From Rebecca billardiae RCC1528 (taxonomy: Eukaryota; Haptophyta), in assembly GCA_965240325.2 (NCBI GenBank), contig OZ251246.1:806001-870000 (forward strand): a stretch of DNA of 64,000 bases, given 5' to 3'. A program made the translations under genes and the position numbers. The notes beneath the pieces are model-generated. The model was not told the origin of the DNA and ran no database searches. It saw only the letters and a program-made list of their open reading frames with translations. Below, piece by piece: positions 34,089-46,400 of this stretch. Each line of letters begins with the position of its first letter. The first letter of the stretch is position 1.

Positions 34089-36038
34089 CTGCCGAAAGTC
34101 TGCTCTAGCGGGACCCCCGCGCACTGGGGTCGTTCCGGGCGCGAGCTCGGCGGGGACGTGGCGAGCGGGTCGGCGCGCGCCGTGGGCTGGGTGCGCGATT
34201 TTACCAACGTATCGGTCGACCTGACCCTCCCCGTCGCGCCGCTCTTGCCCTCGCGGCCTCTCTTCCCCCCAACACGGGTGCGCGCAGACGCTTGAACAGC
34301 CTGGCTGCAGGTCGTTCACAGACGGCAGGCCGCGTGCAACCTGCGCGGGTGAAGAGGGGTGGCTTGTTGCGTGGTTACGCGGCTGACGCCCGTGTGTGGC
34401 CTTGCGAGCCTTTGTGTGCGAGGTTACTTGCCCACATCTGCTCTCGCGTGTCATGCGCGCGTGCAACGAACACTATGCCGTATGCGACCCGCCTTGCAGC
34501 AGCCGAGGCCACTGCCACTGGCTATCCACGTCGCGCGCGAGATCGTCGACATTCTGACGGGCTCGCATCCAGGCGAGTGCAAGTGCGCGCGCTGCGTTAC
34601 GTTCCTCCCGTCCACTGGAGGTGTGCACTGTGAAGCGGAGTCCAGCAGCCAAAACGACATGGGCATCTGCCTCGTCATTCGTGTCAACCTGTGACGACGG
34701 GCATCGCGCCAGGCTGAGAGGCCAGTGCCCAGGATAGCTTGGGTGATGGGGCACCGCACGGCTGATCATCGGATGGCAGATGAAGTCAGCAACGTACTAG
34801 ATCAAGCGTCGGCTTGTCCACGTCGCCGGCGCGGTGTGCGCACTCTCCTGCTGCCGCTGCTGCACTACAGCGCTACTGTACTCTGACAATTCTAGGATTT
34901 AAAGACACACCAGGCATGAGGACGCAGCTCTCCTGATTCGTCTGTCGAAGTACTGATTGGAGGCGGAGGATGTGAGCGCGTTAGCCGCGGATGAGGGAGT
35001 CGTCGCCGATGCTGATCACTGAGATGCCGCTGTGACTTGCAGTCGTAGTCGGTCGTCACGCCGTTGCCGCCGTCGGTCCCGGCTGACGAGTGACGGTCCG
35101 AGTTGATGCAGTAAGCTAGTGAGAGTAGTCTGCGTGGATGCTCACGCCAGCCGCCGGTGCGGTCGGGGATGGCGCTCACCCTAGCCGTGGGGGAGGTAGT
35201 CGGCCTGGCCGGCGGGCGGGGTTGCTCAATATTCGTTTCTTTTAATATTTTATTCATCGCAGTGGATTTTATTTTAATCCCGGCCACGCTAACGACATGA
35301 CCTTGTGGCGCGTTGCGTCGCAGAACGGGACGGCAGCCTGCCCGCTCGGAGCGTGCTTGTACGCCACAAGCATGCGGGCGACGATGCTTGATGATTCCCC
35401 TCTCGCACCGGAGCTGTGAGTCTGTGTAACACAGTGACGCGGGAGCCGAGGGTGACTCGACGGGCAACTTCAGGAATGCACCTGCCAGAAGCACTGCCTT
35501 CAATATCAAGCACGCAGATGGCAAAGACGAAGGCCACAAGCATGCGACAGAACATGTCAACGATATGGCGTCACCGTCTTAGTGCCTGCAGTGGCCCCAC
35601 GCTGGCCCAGCTGGCAGCAGGTGGACAAGCGCAAGCGCAGCGGAGATCCGATGGTGTACGTTACACGCGCGCATGACACGCGAGAGCGGATGTGGGCAAG
35701 TAACCTCGCACACGAAGGCTCGCAAGGCCACATATGGGCGTCAGCCACGCAACCACGCAACAAGCCACCCCTCTTCACCCGCGCAGGTTGCACGCGGCCC
35801 GCCGTCTGTGAACGACCTGCAGCCAGGCTGTTCAAGCGGCTGCGCGCACCCGTGTTGGGGGGAAGAGAGGCCGCGAGGGCAAGAGCGGCGCGACGGGGAG
35901 GGTCAGATCGACCGATACGTTGGTAAAATCGCGCACCCAGCCCGCGGCGCGCACCGACCCGCTCGCCACGTCCCCGCCGAGCTCGCGCCCAGTGCAGCCC
36001 CAGTGCGCGGGGGTCCCGCTAGAGCAGACTTTCGGCAG
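34089..36038. mobile_element. Foldback element 2 (385-bp arms, 1.18-kb spacer)
   Basis: Arms 34,089-34,473 and 35,654-36,038 are inverted copies of equal length with scattered mismatches; outer ends read CTGCCGAAAGTCTGCTCTAG. Unlike elements 1 and 3, the ends lack CAAGGGTG. The spacer (34,474-35,653) carries a copy of the dispersed repeat at 34,889. The right arm ends only about 115 bp before the ARL2BP-like ATG, so it lies in that gene's promoter region. Confidence 0.75.
34889..35220 (-). repeat. Dispersed repeat, copy 2 (inside foldback spacer)
   Basis: Begins ATTCTAGGATTTAAAGACAC and matches 15,701 onward for about 130 bp, including CTGTCGAAGTACTGATTGGA. The minus-strand frame DQHRRRLP.PR.TRSHPP.PISTSTD and the same stop are kept in both copies. 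Beyond it the copies diverge. No known domain. Confidence 0.6.
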
Positions 36039-36152
36039 GCCCCCCGTAGCCAGCGGAGGGGGGCCGGACAGGCTAGATTACCGCCCTTGGGCTAGAGCAG
36101 GGCTGGTCGCCGGTCGGTCAAAACGGCGGGCACTCCGCTCTCCGCGGCAGCC

Positions 36153-37006
36153 ATGGCGGTTGCCTCGCGCAACGGCGGGTCGCAGCCGCCCTCAGAGCGT
36201 CAGGACTCGGACGACTTTGTGGAGATCGGTGCGCTGCGGACCTCCGATGGCGGTGTCGACTAGCACTGCGGCAGCCGGCGCGCGCTCTGTACGCGCTCAT
36301 CTCGCCCCGCTTCGCCCTGCCGCGCCTCGCCGCGCGCTGGTTGGCGCACCGCCGCGCAGTCGATGCGTCTGGCGAGATGATCGAGGGGCTGCTCGACGGC
36401 GACGCCGAGGGCGAGCTGGGCGACGCGGAAGACGAGGACATCCTCGTGAGCCATGCGCCCGCCGACGAGCTCGGCCTTGTCCTCGGCACGCTCGAGGACG
36501 TGATGATGGACGACGGGTTCAACGAGCGCATCGACGCATTCATGCGCGAGCACTGCGAGGCGTTCGGCGCCGAGGGCGAGGGCGGCGAGGCCAGCGAGTC
36601 CTCGCACGCGCAGTACGCGCTCTTCATGCAGTTCACCGAGCTGCTCGAGCGGTACATCCTCGCCAAGATGCGCGGCGCGTTCGGCGAGGGCTTTGACATG
36701 GGCGCGCTCTGCGCGCTGATCAAGGAGCACGGCGCGGATGCCATCAACATCGACCTGGAGGCCCTGGGCGCGTACGGCGACTTCGAGGCGTTCAAGACGA
36801 TGATGGGCGACTACCGCCGGGAGGCGCGCCTCGAGGGCGACCCGGCCGCGCTCGCGCTCACCGGCTCGGCCCTGCGCCTCTGGCAGGACGACGAGGAGGA
36901 CGGCCTGCCGATGCCTGAGCTCACGCTCACCATCTCCTCGCCCGTGCGGCCCGCGGCGGGGATGGCGCGCATGCCGCCACTGCGCGCGGCGCCGGGCGCG
37001 AGCTGA
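36153..37006 (+). CDS. ARL2BP: ARL2-binding (BART domain) protein, two exons
   Basis: Join 36153-36228, 36360-37006; 240 aa, donor GTGCGC, phase 1. After an acidic N-terminus the BART domain spans about residues 62-180: ADELGLVLGTLEDVMMDDGF, MREHCEAFG, HAQYALFMQFTELLERYI, then MGALCALIKEHGADAIN and DFEAFKTMMGDYRRE. BART proteins bind the GTP form of ARL2/ARL3 and act at cilia, centrosomes and mitochondria. The similarity is to the ARL2BP/CFAP36 group; which of the two is less certain. The C-terminal 55 residues are low-complexity. The upstream exon was placed by the ATG context and frame continuity (EIVDASGEMIEGLLDG). Confidence 0.88.
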
Positions 37007-37559
37007 GCGCTGGGGTCTGCTGCTGAGCGCCTGCCGGTCACCGGACCGGACGCTTCGACAGTCCGAACTTCGGTCCGGGCACGGTACTTCTCAGGAGTGG
37101 GCCGCGGCACACGGGCCGGATGACGTCATTCGCGCGCAGCCGCCATTCCGCGGCGGGCATTCGCCTATTCGCCATTCGATTTCGGGCGCCTGCTCGTTGC
37201 TGCGCGAGCTCTGCGCCATGAATAATATATATACGACCTGACGAATGACGACGATATTATGCCATTCAGTAGCTGCTGCTATGATCAACTCCACACGCTG
37301 TGACAGCGGGGTCGCCGTCCGGGATAGGCCATAGGGCATAGGCACTGGCACCCTCTTTCTCCAGCCGGCCGCCGGCTGAATCGGCAATCGCCTCGGGGGG
37401 CGATGCAGCAGGTGGACGCCGCTGCACCCATCTGGCCCTTGGCGCTGGCCTCCTCCGTGCCCTTCGCTCCACCCTAGGTGGGGCAGGGGGTGCGGGGTGT
37501 GACGCGCCCAGGGGCCAGGTTCCCCAGCATCAAGCACTGCATCTGCAGCAGCCCGCCGG
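37007..37559. other. Spacer, no gene recognised
   Basis: ARL2BP 3' flank followed by GC-rich sequence without a supportable gene. A short TATATATA run is at about 37,226. Confidence 0.4.
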
Positions 37560-38024
37560 CGGGCCGGGCTGCGACATCGACTACCACCTCATCTGCTTCA
37601 TCGCCCAGAGCGCGCTAGGCGGCGCGCTCACTCTCCAAGCCCCTCTTCTGCAGCTGCGCGCCGCTTGGCCGGCGCGCGGCGACGCGTACTACGACCTCAT
37701 CCTCATCCAGGCGCCCACGCGGGCGCACGGGGGCGACAGCCGCGGCTGCCGCTTGCCGGAGCTGCTCGCTGCTAGGTCGGCGGGCGGCGACATCGACTAC
37801 GACCTCACCCTCATCCAAGTGCTCCGGAAGGCGCTCGGCCGCGGCGGCATCTGCCGTCGCCGCCGCGTGCCCCAGGCCGAGGCGGTGCTCCATCCCCGGC
37901 CCCGCTCCCGTAGGGGGGCAGGGCTGCGGGTGGCGCACTGTCTGACCTGGACGGAAGGCGCGGACGCATTCTATGTGTCTGTTGCACTCTGAGCCTGACG
38001 CTTGTCCGATGCTGCCACGTCGTT
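37560..38024 (+). repeat. Family W repeat, copy 2
   Basis: The segment from about 37,694 to 38,024 matches 62,588-62,918 almost base for base and ends GCCACGTCGTTAA directly before a TA tract. An internal tandem-like echo (GACATCGACTAC..CCTCAT repeated) precedes it at 37,570-37,700. The terminal GACGCTTGTCCGATGCTGCC is also present inverted at 56,457. Confidence 0.75.
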
Positions 38025-38480
38025 AAATATATATATGCATATATATATATATAGATAGATAGATAGATAGCTAGCTAGATAGATACATCAGATAGATACT
38101 GATAGATAGATATGAGATAGCAGATCTATAGCAGATCATAGCAGATAGCAGATTAGCAGATAGCAGATAGCAGATAGTAGATAGCAGATACGGCAGATAC
38201 GTATCATCGCGTATAGTAATGGCATGCCGATCGGAACGCTGTTCCCGGCCGTCGGCGGATATAATCATGACGAATGAATATGACGATCGTTAGATAGATA
38301 GATAGCAGATAGCAGATAGCAGATAGCAGATAGCAGATTATAGCAGATAGCAGATAGCAGATAGCAGATAGCAGATACGGCAGATACGTATCATCGCGTA
38401 TAGTAATGGCATGCCGATCGGAACGCTGTTCCCGGCCGTCGGCGGATATAATAATGACGAATGAATATGACGATCGTATC
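38025..38480. repeat. GATA/AGCAGATAG minisatellite with a duplicated 105-bp block
   Basis: GATA and AGATAGC units are interrupted twice by the same block (about 38,186-38,290 and 38,364-38,477), recognisable by GGCATGCCGATCGGAACGCT and CCGGCCGTCGGCGGATATAA. The two blocks are nearly identical, so the array grew by duplication of a composite unit of roughly 180 bp. Confidence 0.85.
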
Positions 38481-38529
38481 GATGTGACACGGCCCAGCAA
38501 GCAGTAGCAATACTTTATTCAGCAATTTC

Positions 38530-38875
38530 ATTATATATATATATATGCATACATATATATATATATATTAACGACGTGGTATGCAACGGGCAGGCGTCAG
38601 AGTCAGCAAGTTGTAGCAGCAGATCGAGCAGCAGAGACAAACACCAGGATCAGCGCTCCTCGCCGTCGTCCCCCCCCTCGTAGTCGGTAAGTCGCCCATC
38701 GATCACTCCATCGCCGAGCGGATTGCGGAAGCTCGACGCACCGTGACCGTCTGGCGTCGACGCGCGCGCGCCACCGCGGTGGTCGCGGTGCCACGCGTCG
38801 TCAGCCGTCGTCTCGAAGTAGTATCGTCGTATGCAGCGCCCCCGCAGCGGGCGCGTGCCCCCGGGCACACGTGCG
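38530..38875 (-). repeat. TA-flanked repeat fragment with decayed coding sequence, copy 1
   Basis: A TA tract is followed by TTAACGACGTGGTATGCAAC and about 290 bp closely matching 56,567-56,860. Read on the minus strand, both copies encode RMAHVRPGA...GGAAYDDY.FETTADDAWHRDHRGG with small indels, so this is a remnant of a gene carried by the repeat. Confidence 0.65.
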
Positions 38876-39184
38876 CCATGCGCTATATGTCTCATTAATT
38901 ATAATAACGACGACGCACTTTATTATTTAGTAGCAGCAGTTTTATACTACTCTGACGCCTGTCTGACGCGACTGCCGACTACTACGAGTACGACGCGAGT
39001 CCGGCGTCGCAAGCTATTCCAGATGCTCATCAGACATCAGGCGGGTCATGCACATATCGATTATATCGTCGTTCCGCCGCAGTGACTCAGACCTGAAGCA
39101 GGATGTTGACAGACTCTACGGATAATATTAATCGTCGTCAGAGTATACTCAGACTCTCGTGTCGTCGTCGACGTCATGACGAAG

Positions 39185-39186
<2 letters not shown>

Positions 39187-39246
<60 letters not shown>
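39187..39246. repeat. (TA)n array
   Basis: Thirty TA units forming the left flank of element Z. Confidence 0.95.
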
Positions 39247-40132
<886 letters not shown>

Positions 40133-40224
40133 CATGACGATGTCGATGACGCGCGCTGCATGATGCCGCCGAGCAGCTGAGTCGTCGCAGTGCGCATGCA
40201 GGCGGCGGCACGTATCACTAGTAG

Positions 40225-42953
40225 TCACTTCGCCTCCGCCGCCCCAGCAAGCTTCCCCTTGGCCATCTTGAAGCCCGCCTTGCGCGCGTTCTCAAAGGCG
40301 GGCGTGTTGTCCACGTCCGGGTCGAACGGCTCAGCCCGATACCCCTCAGGGAAGCGCGCCATGTCGCGCACCGGCATGCGCGCGGTGAACGCGCTGTTGG
40401 CCAGCTCGGGCGGAGAGATGGGGTCGCGCGGGTCGTGCGACGCCTTGGCGTCGGAGCCGCCCTCGCCGTAGTTGACCGCGCAGTCCGGCCTGCCCGGGCG
40501 CTTCACGCCGAGCGTGGCCGCGGTGCTCGCCTGGCTCGGCCGCCGCTCCGTGTCCTCGCATTTGCACACAGGCGCCGGCAGCGTGCGGTTCTCGACGAGC
40601 CGCTGCGTGGCCGCGCCGCAGAAGGCGAGCGCGCCGCCCTCCGCCTGCCGGCTGTCGAGCTGCAGCCAGCGCGAGAAGCGCAGCAGCTGCCCGTCCCCCT
40701 CACTCCACAGCTCCGCGCGCAGCAGCGGCTGCGACGCGTCCGCGTACAGGGAGGCGACGTGCTCGAACGTGCGCCCGTCGCGCGGCGGCCAGACGGAGAG
40801 CCAGCGGCCGGCGTGGCACCACTCGTCCAGCATCGCCGAGATTGCATCTCCCTCGCGCACGGCGCACGAGTCGGCGAGCTGCGCCGTGCACCGCGGCGGG
40901 TGCGCCGGGATGGCGCGCGCCGCGAGCTCCTCCGCGGCGGCGGCCGGCGCGGCCGGCGCGTGCTGGGCCCCACCAGGCTGCTGCGCGCAGTACTCGCCGA
41001 GGACGCTCGCCTTCTCCTGCCGGTACTTGGGCTCGAGAGGGTAACTGCCGAGCGGTGGCGCGCGGCGGCGCGCGGCGGCGCGCGGCGGCGCGGCGCGGCA
41101 GCGCGCGGCCGCGTGTGAGGCCAGGCGGGCTGTGCGGCTCGCGGCGCGCGCGCGCAGCGCACGCCGGCAGACACCAGCCAGCTCGAGCGCCCCGCGAGGG
41201 CGGCGCGGCCGCCGCGCGCACCGGCCGACGCCGGCCAGCTCGAGCGCCGAGCGCATCTGCGCGGTCGCGTCGAAGAACTCGGCGTGGAGCGAGCCGACCA
41301 TGAAGCCGTTGGTATTCATCTCGATCACGTGCGCGTGGCCCGACGCGTCGAAGATCATGTCGGGCTGCAGGAGCTGCACGCGCTTGTGCGCGAAGCCGTG
41401 CTCGCACAGGTGCCGGTCCGCGCGCAGCAGCTGCGCACCCAGGGCGGCGCGCGGGCGTCAAGCCAAGCGCGCGGCGCGGACCGCCGCGGCTGCCGCGCTG
41501 CCGCGGGCAACGCGGGGCGGCGCGCGCGGCTGGGCGCGCGCACCGTCCGCCGCGCCATGAGCACGACCTTGAGCAGCGTGACGTACAGCGCCGGGTACAG
41601 CCGCTCGTCCCACTCCGCGTCCGAGCGCAGCGCCGGCTGCAGGTGCGCGCGGAAGAGGGCGCTGTCAGTGGAGGGCGGGTAGGGCTTGACGGTCGCGTCG
41701 CAGACCGGCATGCGGAAGTGCACGCACGCGTCCGAGATCGAGCCGAGATCGGTGGTGTACGGCCGCGTGGCGATCTTGGGGAAGGCGTGGTCGAGCACGT
41801 AGAAGCGCAGCGGGCGCACCGACGTGATCATCGCGAGCACGCGCAGGTCGAACTTGCGGTCCTTCCACAGCAGCGGGGTCGCCAGGTAGTGCTGGATGGT
41901 GAAATCTCCGGTCGGGATGCGCCGCTCCGCCCACGACGCGAACGCGCGGTCGGTGCGCACGTCGTCCGGGCGGAGCGCGACCAGCTTGATCCCCTGCTGC
42001 GAGTACGCCTGGATCGACTTGACGATCCACAGCCTCGGGAAGCCGCCCGTGCGGTTGTGCTCGCGCTCGGCGAACGCGCGCATCGCACCGTACTGCAGCA
42101 GCACAGGGCTGTCTGCGCGCTCGCGGCGCGCGTTGAAGCCCGGGTGCGTGAACGCGCACCAGCGGCGCGTCGCGAGGGTCGGGCGCGCGCCGCCGGGCGG
42201 CCCCGCCCCGTACAGCGTCCGGAAGCACTCCTGCTGCAGCGCGGCGATCGCCGGCTTCTCCCCCACCAGCTGCATCATCAGCGGCAGCGAGGACAGGATG
42301 GCGTCTGCAGGCACACGCGCGCGGCCGAGGCGGCGGGTCATGTACGCCTCGACCGCGTTGAGCGAGTAGCCCCAGTACACGTCGAACGACAGGTCCGCGC
42401 TGGGGCACAGCCCGAGCGCCGTCAGCAGCGGCGCGACCGTGCATAAGAAGTCCTTGCGGTGCGCCACGCGGAAGCGGCGGCACGCCTCCCCAGGCTTCGG
42501 CGGGCGCGGCGCGCGCTGGGTGTCCCAGTACGCCGCGGACGCGCGCTGCGCCTCGAGCAGCGCGGGTGCCGTCGCCGCGCGCTCCGCGCGCCCTGCCTGC
42601 ACCCGGATCCGCGCCAGCCCGGACACGGGCACGGGCGCGGCGCCGCGCCGCTGCGAGGCCAGACCGCTCGCGGCCGCGAGCCGCGCGCTCGAGAAGTGGG
42701 CGGAGCGGTTGCGCGTGCCGCTGGTCGCGTTGGCGTGCGTGATCACGAGCGAGAGCGACGGCCCCCGCGCCCCGCGCGCGAGCAGCCCGTGCCGCTCGAT
42801 CCCGACGAGCACGACCAGCACGGCGGCGCCGAGCGCTGCCCACATCCGCACCGCCGCGCCGCCGGCGCGCGGCTTGAGCCGCGCGCCGTGCGAGGGCCGG
42901 CCGGTGGCGGGCTGAGGCAGCGCATCGTACGAGTGCCGCGTCGCCGCGTGCAT
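40225..42953 (-). CDS. Membrane-anchored tubulin-tyrosine-ligase-like protein, three exons
   Basis: Complement join 41544-42953, 41222-41430, 40225-41044; 812 aa, phases 0 and 2, donors GTGCGC. TTL-family enzymes are ATP-grasp ligases that add amino acids to tubulin or other proteins. Motifs: [18 protein letters not shown] (about 308-325, ATP-binding), [20 protein letters not shown] (about 348-367), [20 protein letters not shown], and [13 protein letters not shown] (about 505-517, metal-binding E and N). Distinctive is a single hydrophobic helix at residues 37-53 ([17 protein letters not shown]), which would place the catalytic domain in the secretory-pathway lumen or tether it. A further region of about 270 residues follows the TTL fold and resembles nothing I know. 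The intron-2 donor lies beside a 57-bp in-frame duplication. Confidence 0.85.
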
Positions 42954-43165
42954 CGCGCGCCCGCGTGCGCGCCCGCGTGCGCGCCCGCCGCCGCGGGCTC
43001 GGTGAAGTGACGCGTCGTTCGTCGTCGGAGGGCCGTCTCACTTTCGGCTTCAATCATCGGCGCGCGGAATCGGACGCCTCTGCTTCTAACCAGTTCTTGA
43101 GTCGCGAGCGGAAAATCAAAGCGGACTCGATTCCACCAGCCGCTTCAGCCGCGTCGTCGCGCAGC
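42954..43165. promoter_or_regulatory. Compact bidirectional promoter region
   Basis: 212 bp separate two divergent ATGs (TTL-like and type II membrane protein). The TTL-proximal side has three GCGCCCGCGTGC units. No TATA box seen. Role inferred from position. Confidence 0.45.
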
Positions 43166-44590
43166 ATGGCGGAGTACGCCGACGCGCACTTCGCGGAGGC
43201 GGCGCCGCAGCCGCCATCGACGCGGCTCCCCCAAGGGCTGGCGAGGCATCGGTTGCTCCTCGCCATCGCCGTGCTCGGCACGCTCGGCACGCTCGGCTCG
43301 ACCATCCTGCGCAGCGCGCGCGCGGTCGCGGTGCGCGGCGGCGGCAGCTCTGCGCTCGAGAGCGAGCGCTGGGCGTGGGCGCTCGACCGTCCGGCGCGCG
43401 GCCGCGAGGCCGCGCGCGCGGGCGCCGAGCGTGCGAGGGTATCCGACGCGCCGCCCGTCCCCCGCGCCGCCGCCGACGAGGACGACGGCTTCCACTGGGC
43501 GGCCGCGCTCTCGCGCGAGCGCGTCGCAGATTCGAGACCGCTCAACGCCGCGGACCCCGACCGGCGGCCCTCGCGCGGCGCGCGCGGCGGCGCGCCGAGC
43601 GGCGCGCCGAGCGGCGCGCCGAGCGGCGCGGTGGCGGGGAGCGCGGCGCCCGCCTCGCTCCCGCCGCTCGCGCTGCTCATGCACGACTGCTCCGACGCCG
43701 ACTTTGTGCTGCGCGTGCTGCGCGCGCTTGTGGCCAACACGACGAGCGTGCGCGTGCTGCCCGGGCCGGGAGAGAGCCTGCTCGGCGGCGGCGGCGGCGG
43801 CGGCTCCTCGGGCTCGGCGGCGGCGCGCGCGCTGGAGGAGGCGCACGCGCGCGCGAAGGCGGCGAACGCCACGCTCGTCTTCCGCGCGCGCACCTTCGAG
43901 CTCAGCGCGCCCGTCGTCGCTGCGTTTGGCTCGCTGGGCGTGCGCGCCGTGTTCGCGTGGCGCGCCAACGCGCTTGACGAGCTGGTGTGCGCGATCTCAA
44001 ACTGCTTCGCGCTGGTGCTGGAGAAGCGGCTGGGCGCGCCGGTGCGGCTGCTGCCGAACGGCAGCGCGGTGCTCGACGCGGGCTGCGCCGCCGGCGCCGC
44101 CGCGAGCGCCGCCGAGCCGCACGCCGGCGCGCCGGCGCCGCGCGCGCTCGCGCACGTGGGCCCTCACCGGCTGGCAGCCATGCTGGAAGGCAAGCTCAGG
44201 GCGAGCGGCCATGCTGAGCGCGGCCGGCTGGCGCGCAAGGGGGTGCGGGTGCACTGGGAGGCGCCGACGGTGGAGGAGCTCTGCGCGTTCGCGCACGCGC
44301 CGGCCGGCCGTTCGCACGCCGTCGGCGCGGCCCTGGCGCGCAGCGCGGCCGTGTTTGCCGAGCTGCTAGCAGGCTGGGGGTTGCTAGTGCCCGCGCCAAC
44401 TGTCGCGCGCGCGCTCGCGCCGCTCGCCGGCACGCGCGCGCCGCCGCCGAGCCACCGCGAGGTGATCCACAACTACGACGAGGTGTGGCGCGCACTGCAG
44501 CTCGGCCCCAGCAGCGTGCGCGCGCTGCTGCGCGCGACGCCGCCGCCGCAGCAGCAGCAGGCGTCGTCGCTTGCCATCAAGGTGAAGTAG
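43166..44590 (+). CDS. Type II membrane protein, possible sulfotransferase relative
   Basis: 474-aa single-exon frame starting MAEYADAHFA. A hydrophobic segment at 29-48 (RLLLAIAVLGTLGTLGSTIL) after a short polar N-terminus predicts a Golgi-type II topology. The lumenal part has NATLVFRARTFEL, then GVRAVFAWRANALDELVCAI, which resembles the R-x-N-x-LD...S segment contacting PAPS in sulfotransferases, and ends HREVIHNYDEVWRALQL. No clear N-terminal P-loop motif is visible, so this is a fold-level suggestion only. A threefold GAPS repeat (about 138-150) and a poly-Gly run separate the parts. Confidence 0.6.
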   Translation: MAEYADAHFAEAAPQPPSTRLPQGLARHRLLLAIAVLGTLGTLGSTILRSARAVAVRGGGSSALESERWAWALDRPARGREAARAGAERARVSDAPPVPRAAADEDDGFHWAAALSRERVADSRPLNAADPDRRPSRGARGGAPSGAPSGAPSGAVAGSAAPASLPPLALLMHDCSDADFVLRVLRALVANTTSVRVLPGPGESLLGGGGGGGSSGSAAARALEEAHARAKAANATLVFRARTFELSAPVVAAFGSLGVRAVFAWRANALDELVCAISNCFALVLEKRLGAPVRLLPNGSAVLDAGCAAGAAASAAEPHAGAPAPRALAHVGPHRLAAMLEGKLRASGHAERGRLARKGVRVHWEAPTVEELCAFAHAPAGRSHAVGAALARSAAVFAELLAGWGLLVPAPTVARALAPLAGTRAPPPSHREVIHNYDEVWRALQLGPSSVRALLRATPPPQQQQASSLAIKVK

Positions 44591-44758
44591 GCGTGGCTCA
44601 GCCTTGCATGCGCTGCGCAGCAGTCCGGAAGCGATGAACAGTGTCCGGAACAAGCCAGCAAACCGGCATTCCGCAAGGGCAGCCGCGCGCGCGTGCGAGA
44701 CGGGCCGCGTCCCGACGAGAGCGCGCACGCTCGGCAAGACATCGACCGCTCCGACAAC

Positions 44759-46367
44759 ATGGCGCACGTGGAGAGCGACGAGGCGATTGACGCGGCGGTC
44801 ACCGCAGTGGTCGCGGAAGCGTTACGCGCCGCGCTCGCGCAACACGAGGCATCGGCAGCCACGCCACCGCCGCCGGCGGGCACCGCTGCGCCGCTGGGCG
44901 CGCAGGGAGCACGTGCGTGCGCGACAGCGGCGGCCGGCGCGCCGCCCGCCGCCAAGGCGCAGGACTCGCCGCCTCGCGGCGGTGGCGCGACAGCTGCGGT
45001 GGCGCGAGCGACCCGCACCGTTGCAGAGCCCACGGGCCCCACGGACCCCGCCGCAGCCCCCTTCACCTTCGGGGCCGGCGCAGCTGCCGCCATCCCGCCC
45101 GCCACCGCCCCGCGCACTGGCTTGACCGGCGCGGCTGCCGCCGTCCCGCCCGCCACCGTCCCGTCCTCCGCCGCCGCGACGGCCGCCGCCGAGGAGCGAC
45201 AGTGGGCGGACGCGATCGAGGCACACCTGCGCAAGGCGAGCGCGCCGGTGCCGCTCGTGATGCTCGGCACGGCGGTCAAGCGCCCGCCCAACGCGCGGCA
45301 CGGGCTCAAGACGATGCTCAAGGCGCGGCCCGACCGCTTCCGGCTTGTCGGCAGCGGCCCATTGGGCTGCGCCGAGCTGGCTGACGCGCCGCCGCCGTCG
45401 GCGCCAGCGCCGGGCGCGACGCCGCCGGGCGCGGCGCCGGGCGGCGCGGCGGCCCTCTCGGCCGTCGAGCGCAGCTGGTCAGACGCGATCGAGGCCCACC
45501 TGCGCGCCGCCGCCCCGGCGGAGCCGCTGCCCCTCACGCGCATCGGGGACACTCTGCCGCGGCCCGCGGGCGCGAGGGCTGTGCGCTCGCTCATCGTGGC
45601 GCAGCCCGCGCGCTTCGAGCTGTGCATGCGCGGCAAGACGGAGTGCGTCGCGCTGCCGCGCGGCGGCGGCGCCATCGCCGCCGCCACCGTCGAGCCGCCG
45701 CCCGCGCCGCCCCCGACTGCGCGCGCGCCCTCTCTCTCAGCCGTCGAGCGGCGCTGGTCCGAGCAGCTCGAGGCGAGGCTGCGCGCCGCGGCCGGTCCGG
45801 TGTACATGGCGGAGCTGGCGAGCACCGTGCCCCCGCCCGGACCGACGCCGATGCGGCTGAAGGCGCTGCTCGCCTGCCAGCCCCACCGCTTCCGGCTGAG
45901 CGCCGCGGCCGCCCCCGGGCGCGGCCAGTCCGTCGAGATTGCATCTGAACCGCCGCCGCCGCCGCCGCCGTTGCCGCCGCCCCAGCTTGCACTGCCCGGG
46001 GCGGAGGGCTCGGCCGCGCGGCAGAAGGGCGCGCCCGCGCCTCCCGCGTCGCCCAGCGTGTCGCTCGACGAGCTGCTGCTCGACCGAGCTCACCCAGGCG
46101 CGTCGCCGCCGCCGCTGGGCGTGCCCGCCCCCGCGTCGGCGTCCAAGCTCAAGCAACCGGTGCCGGCGTTGGCGCCGCACGCTGTGGGCGCGCAGCCGGG
46201 CGCGGCGGGTGCGCGCAGCGCGGCGGCAGGCCCCGTCGGCCCCGTCGGCGGCGGCGGCGGCGCAGCCGTGCGCGTCCTGCGCACGCCGGCCGATGTGGAG
46301 AAGACGGTCGACTCGATCCTGCGCGACGCGGCGCAGCAGCAGCCGCGGCAGCAGCATACGGCGGTGC

Positions 46368-46400
<33 letters not shown>

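Noticed and set aside
38025-38480. CRISPR-like array
   Set aside because: Repeats are irregular simple-sequence units without unique spacers of constant length, in a eukaryotic context.
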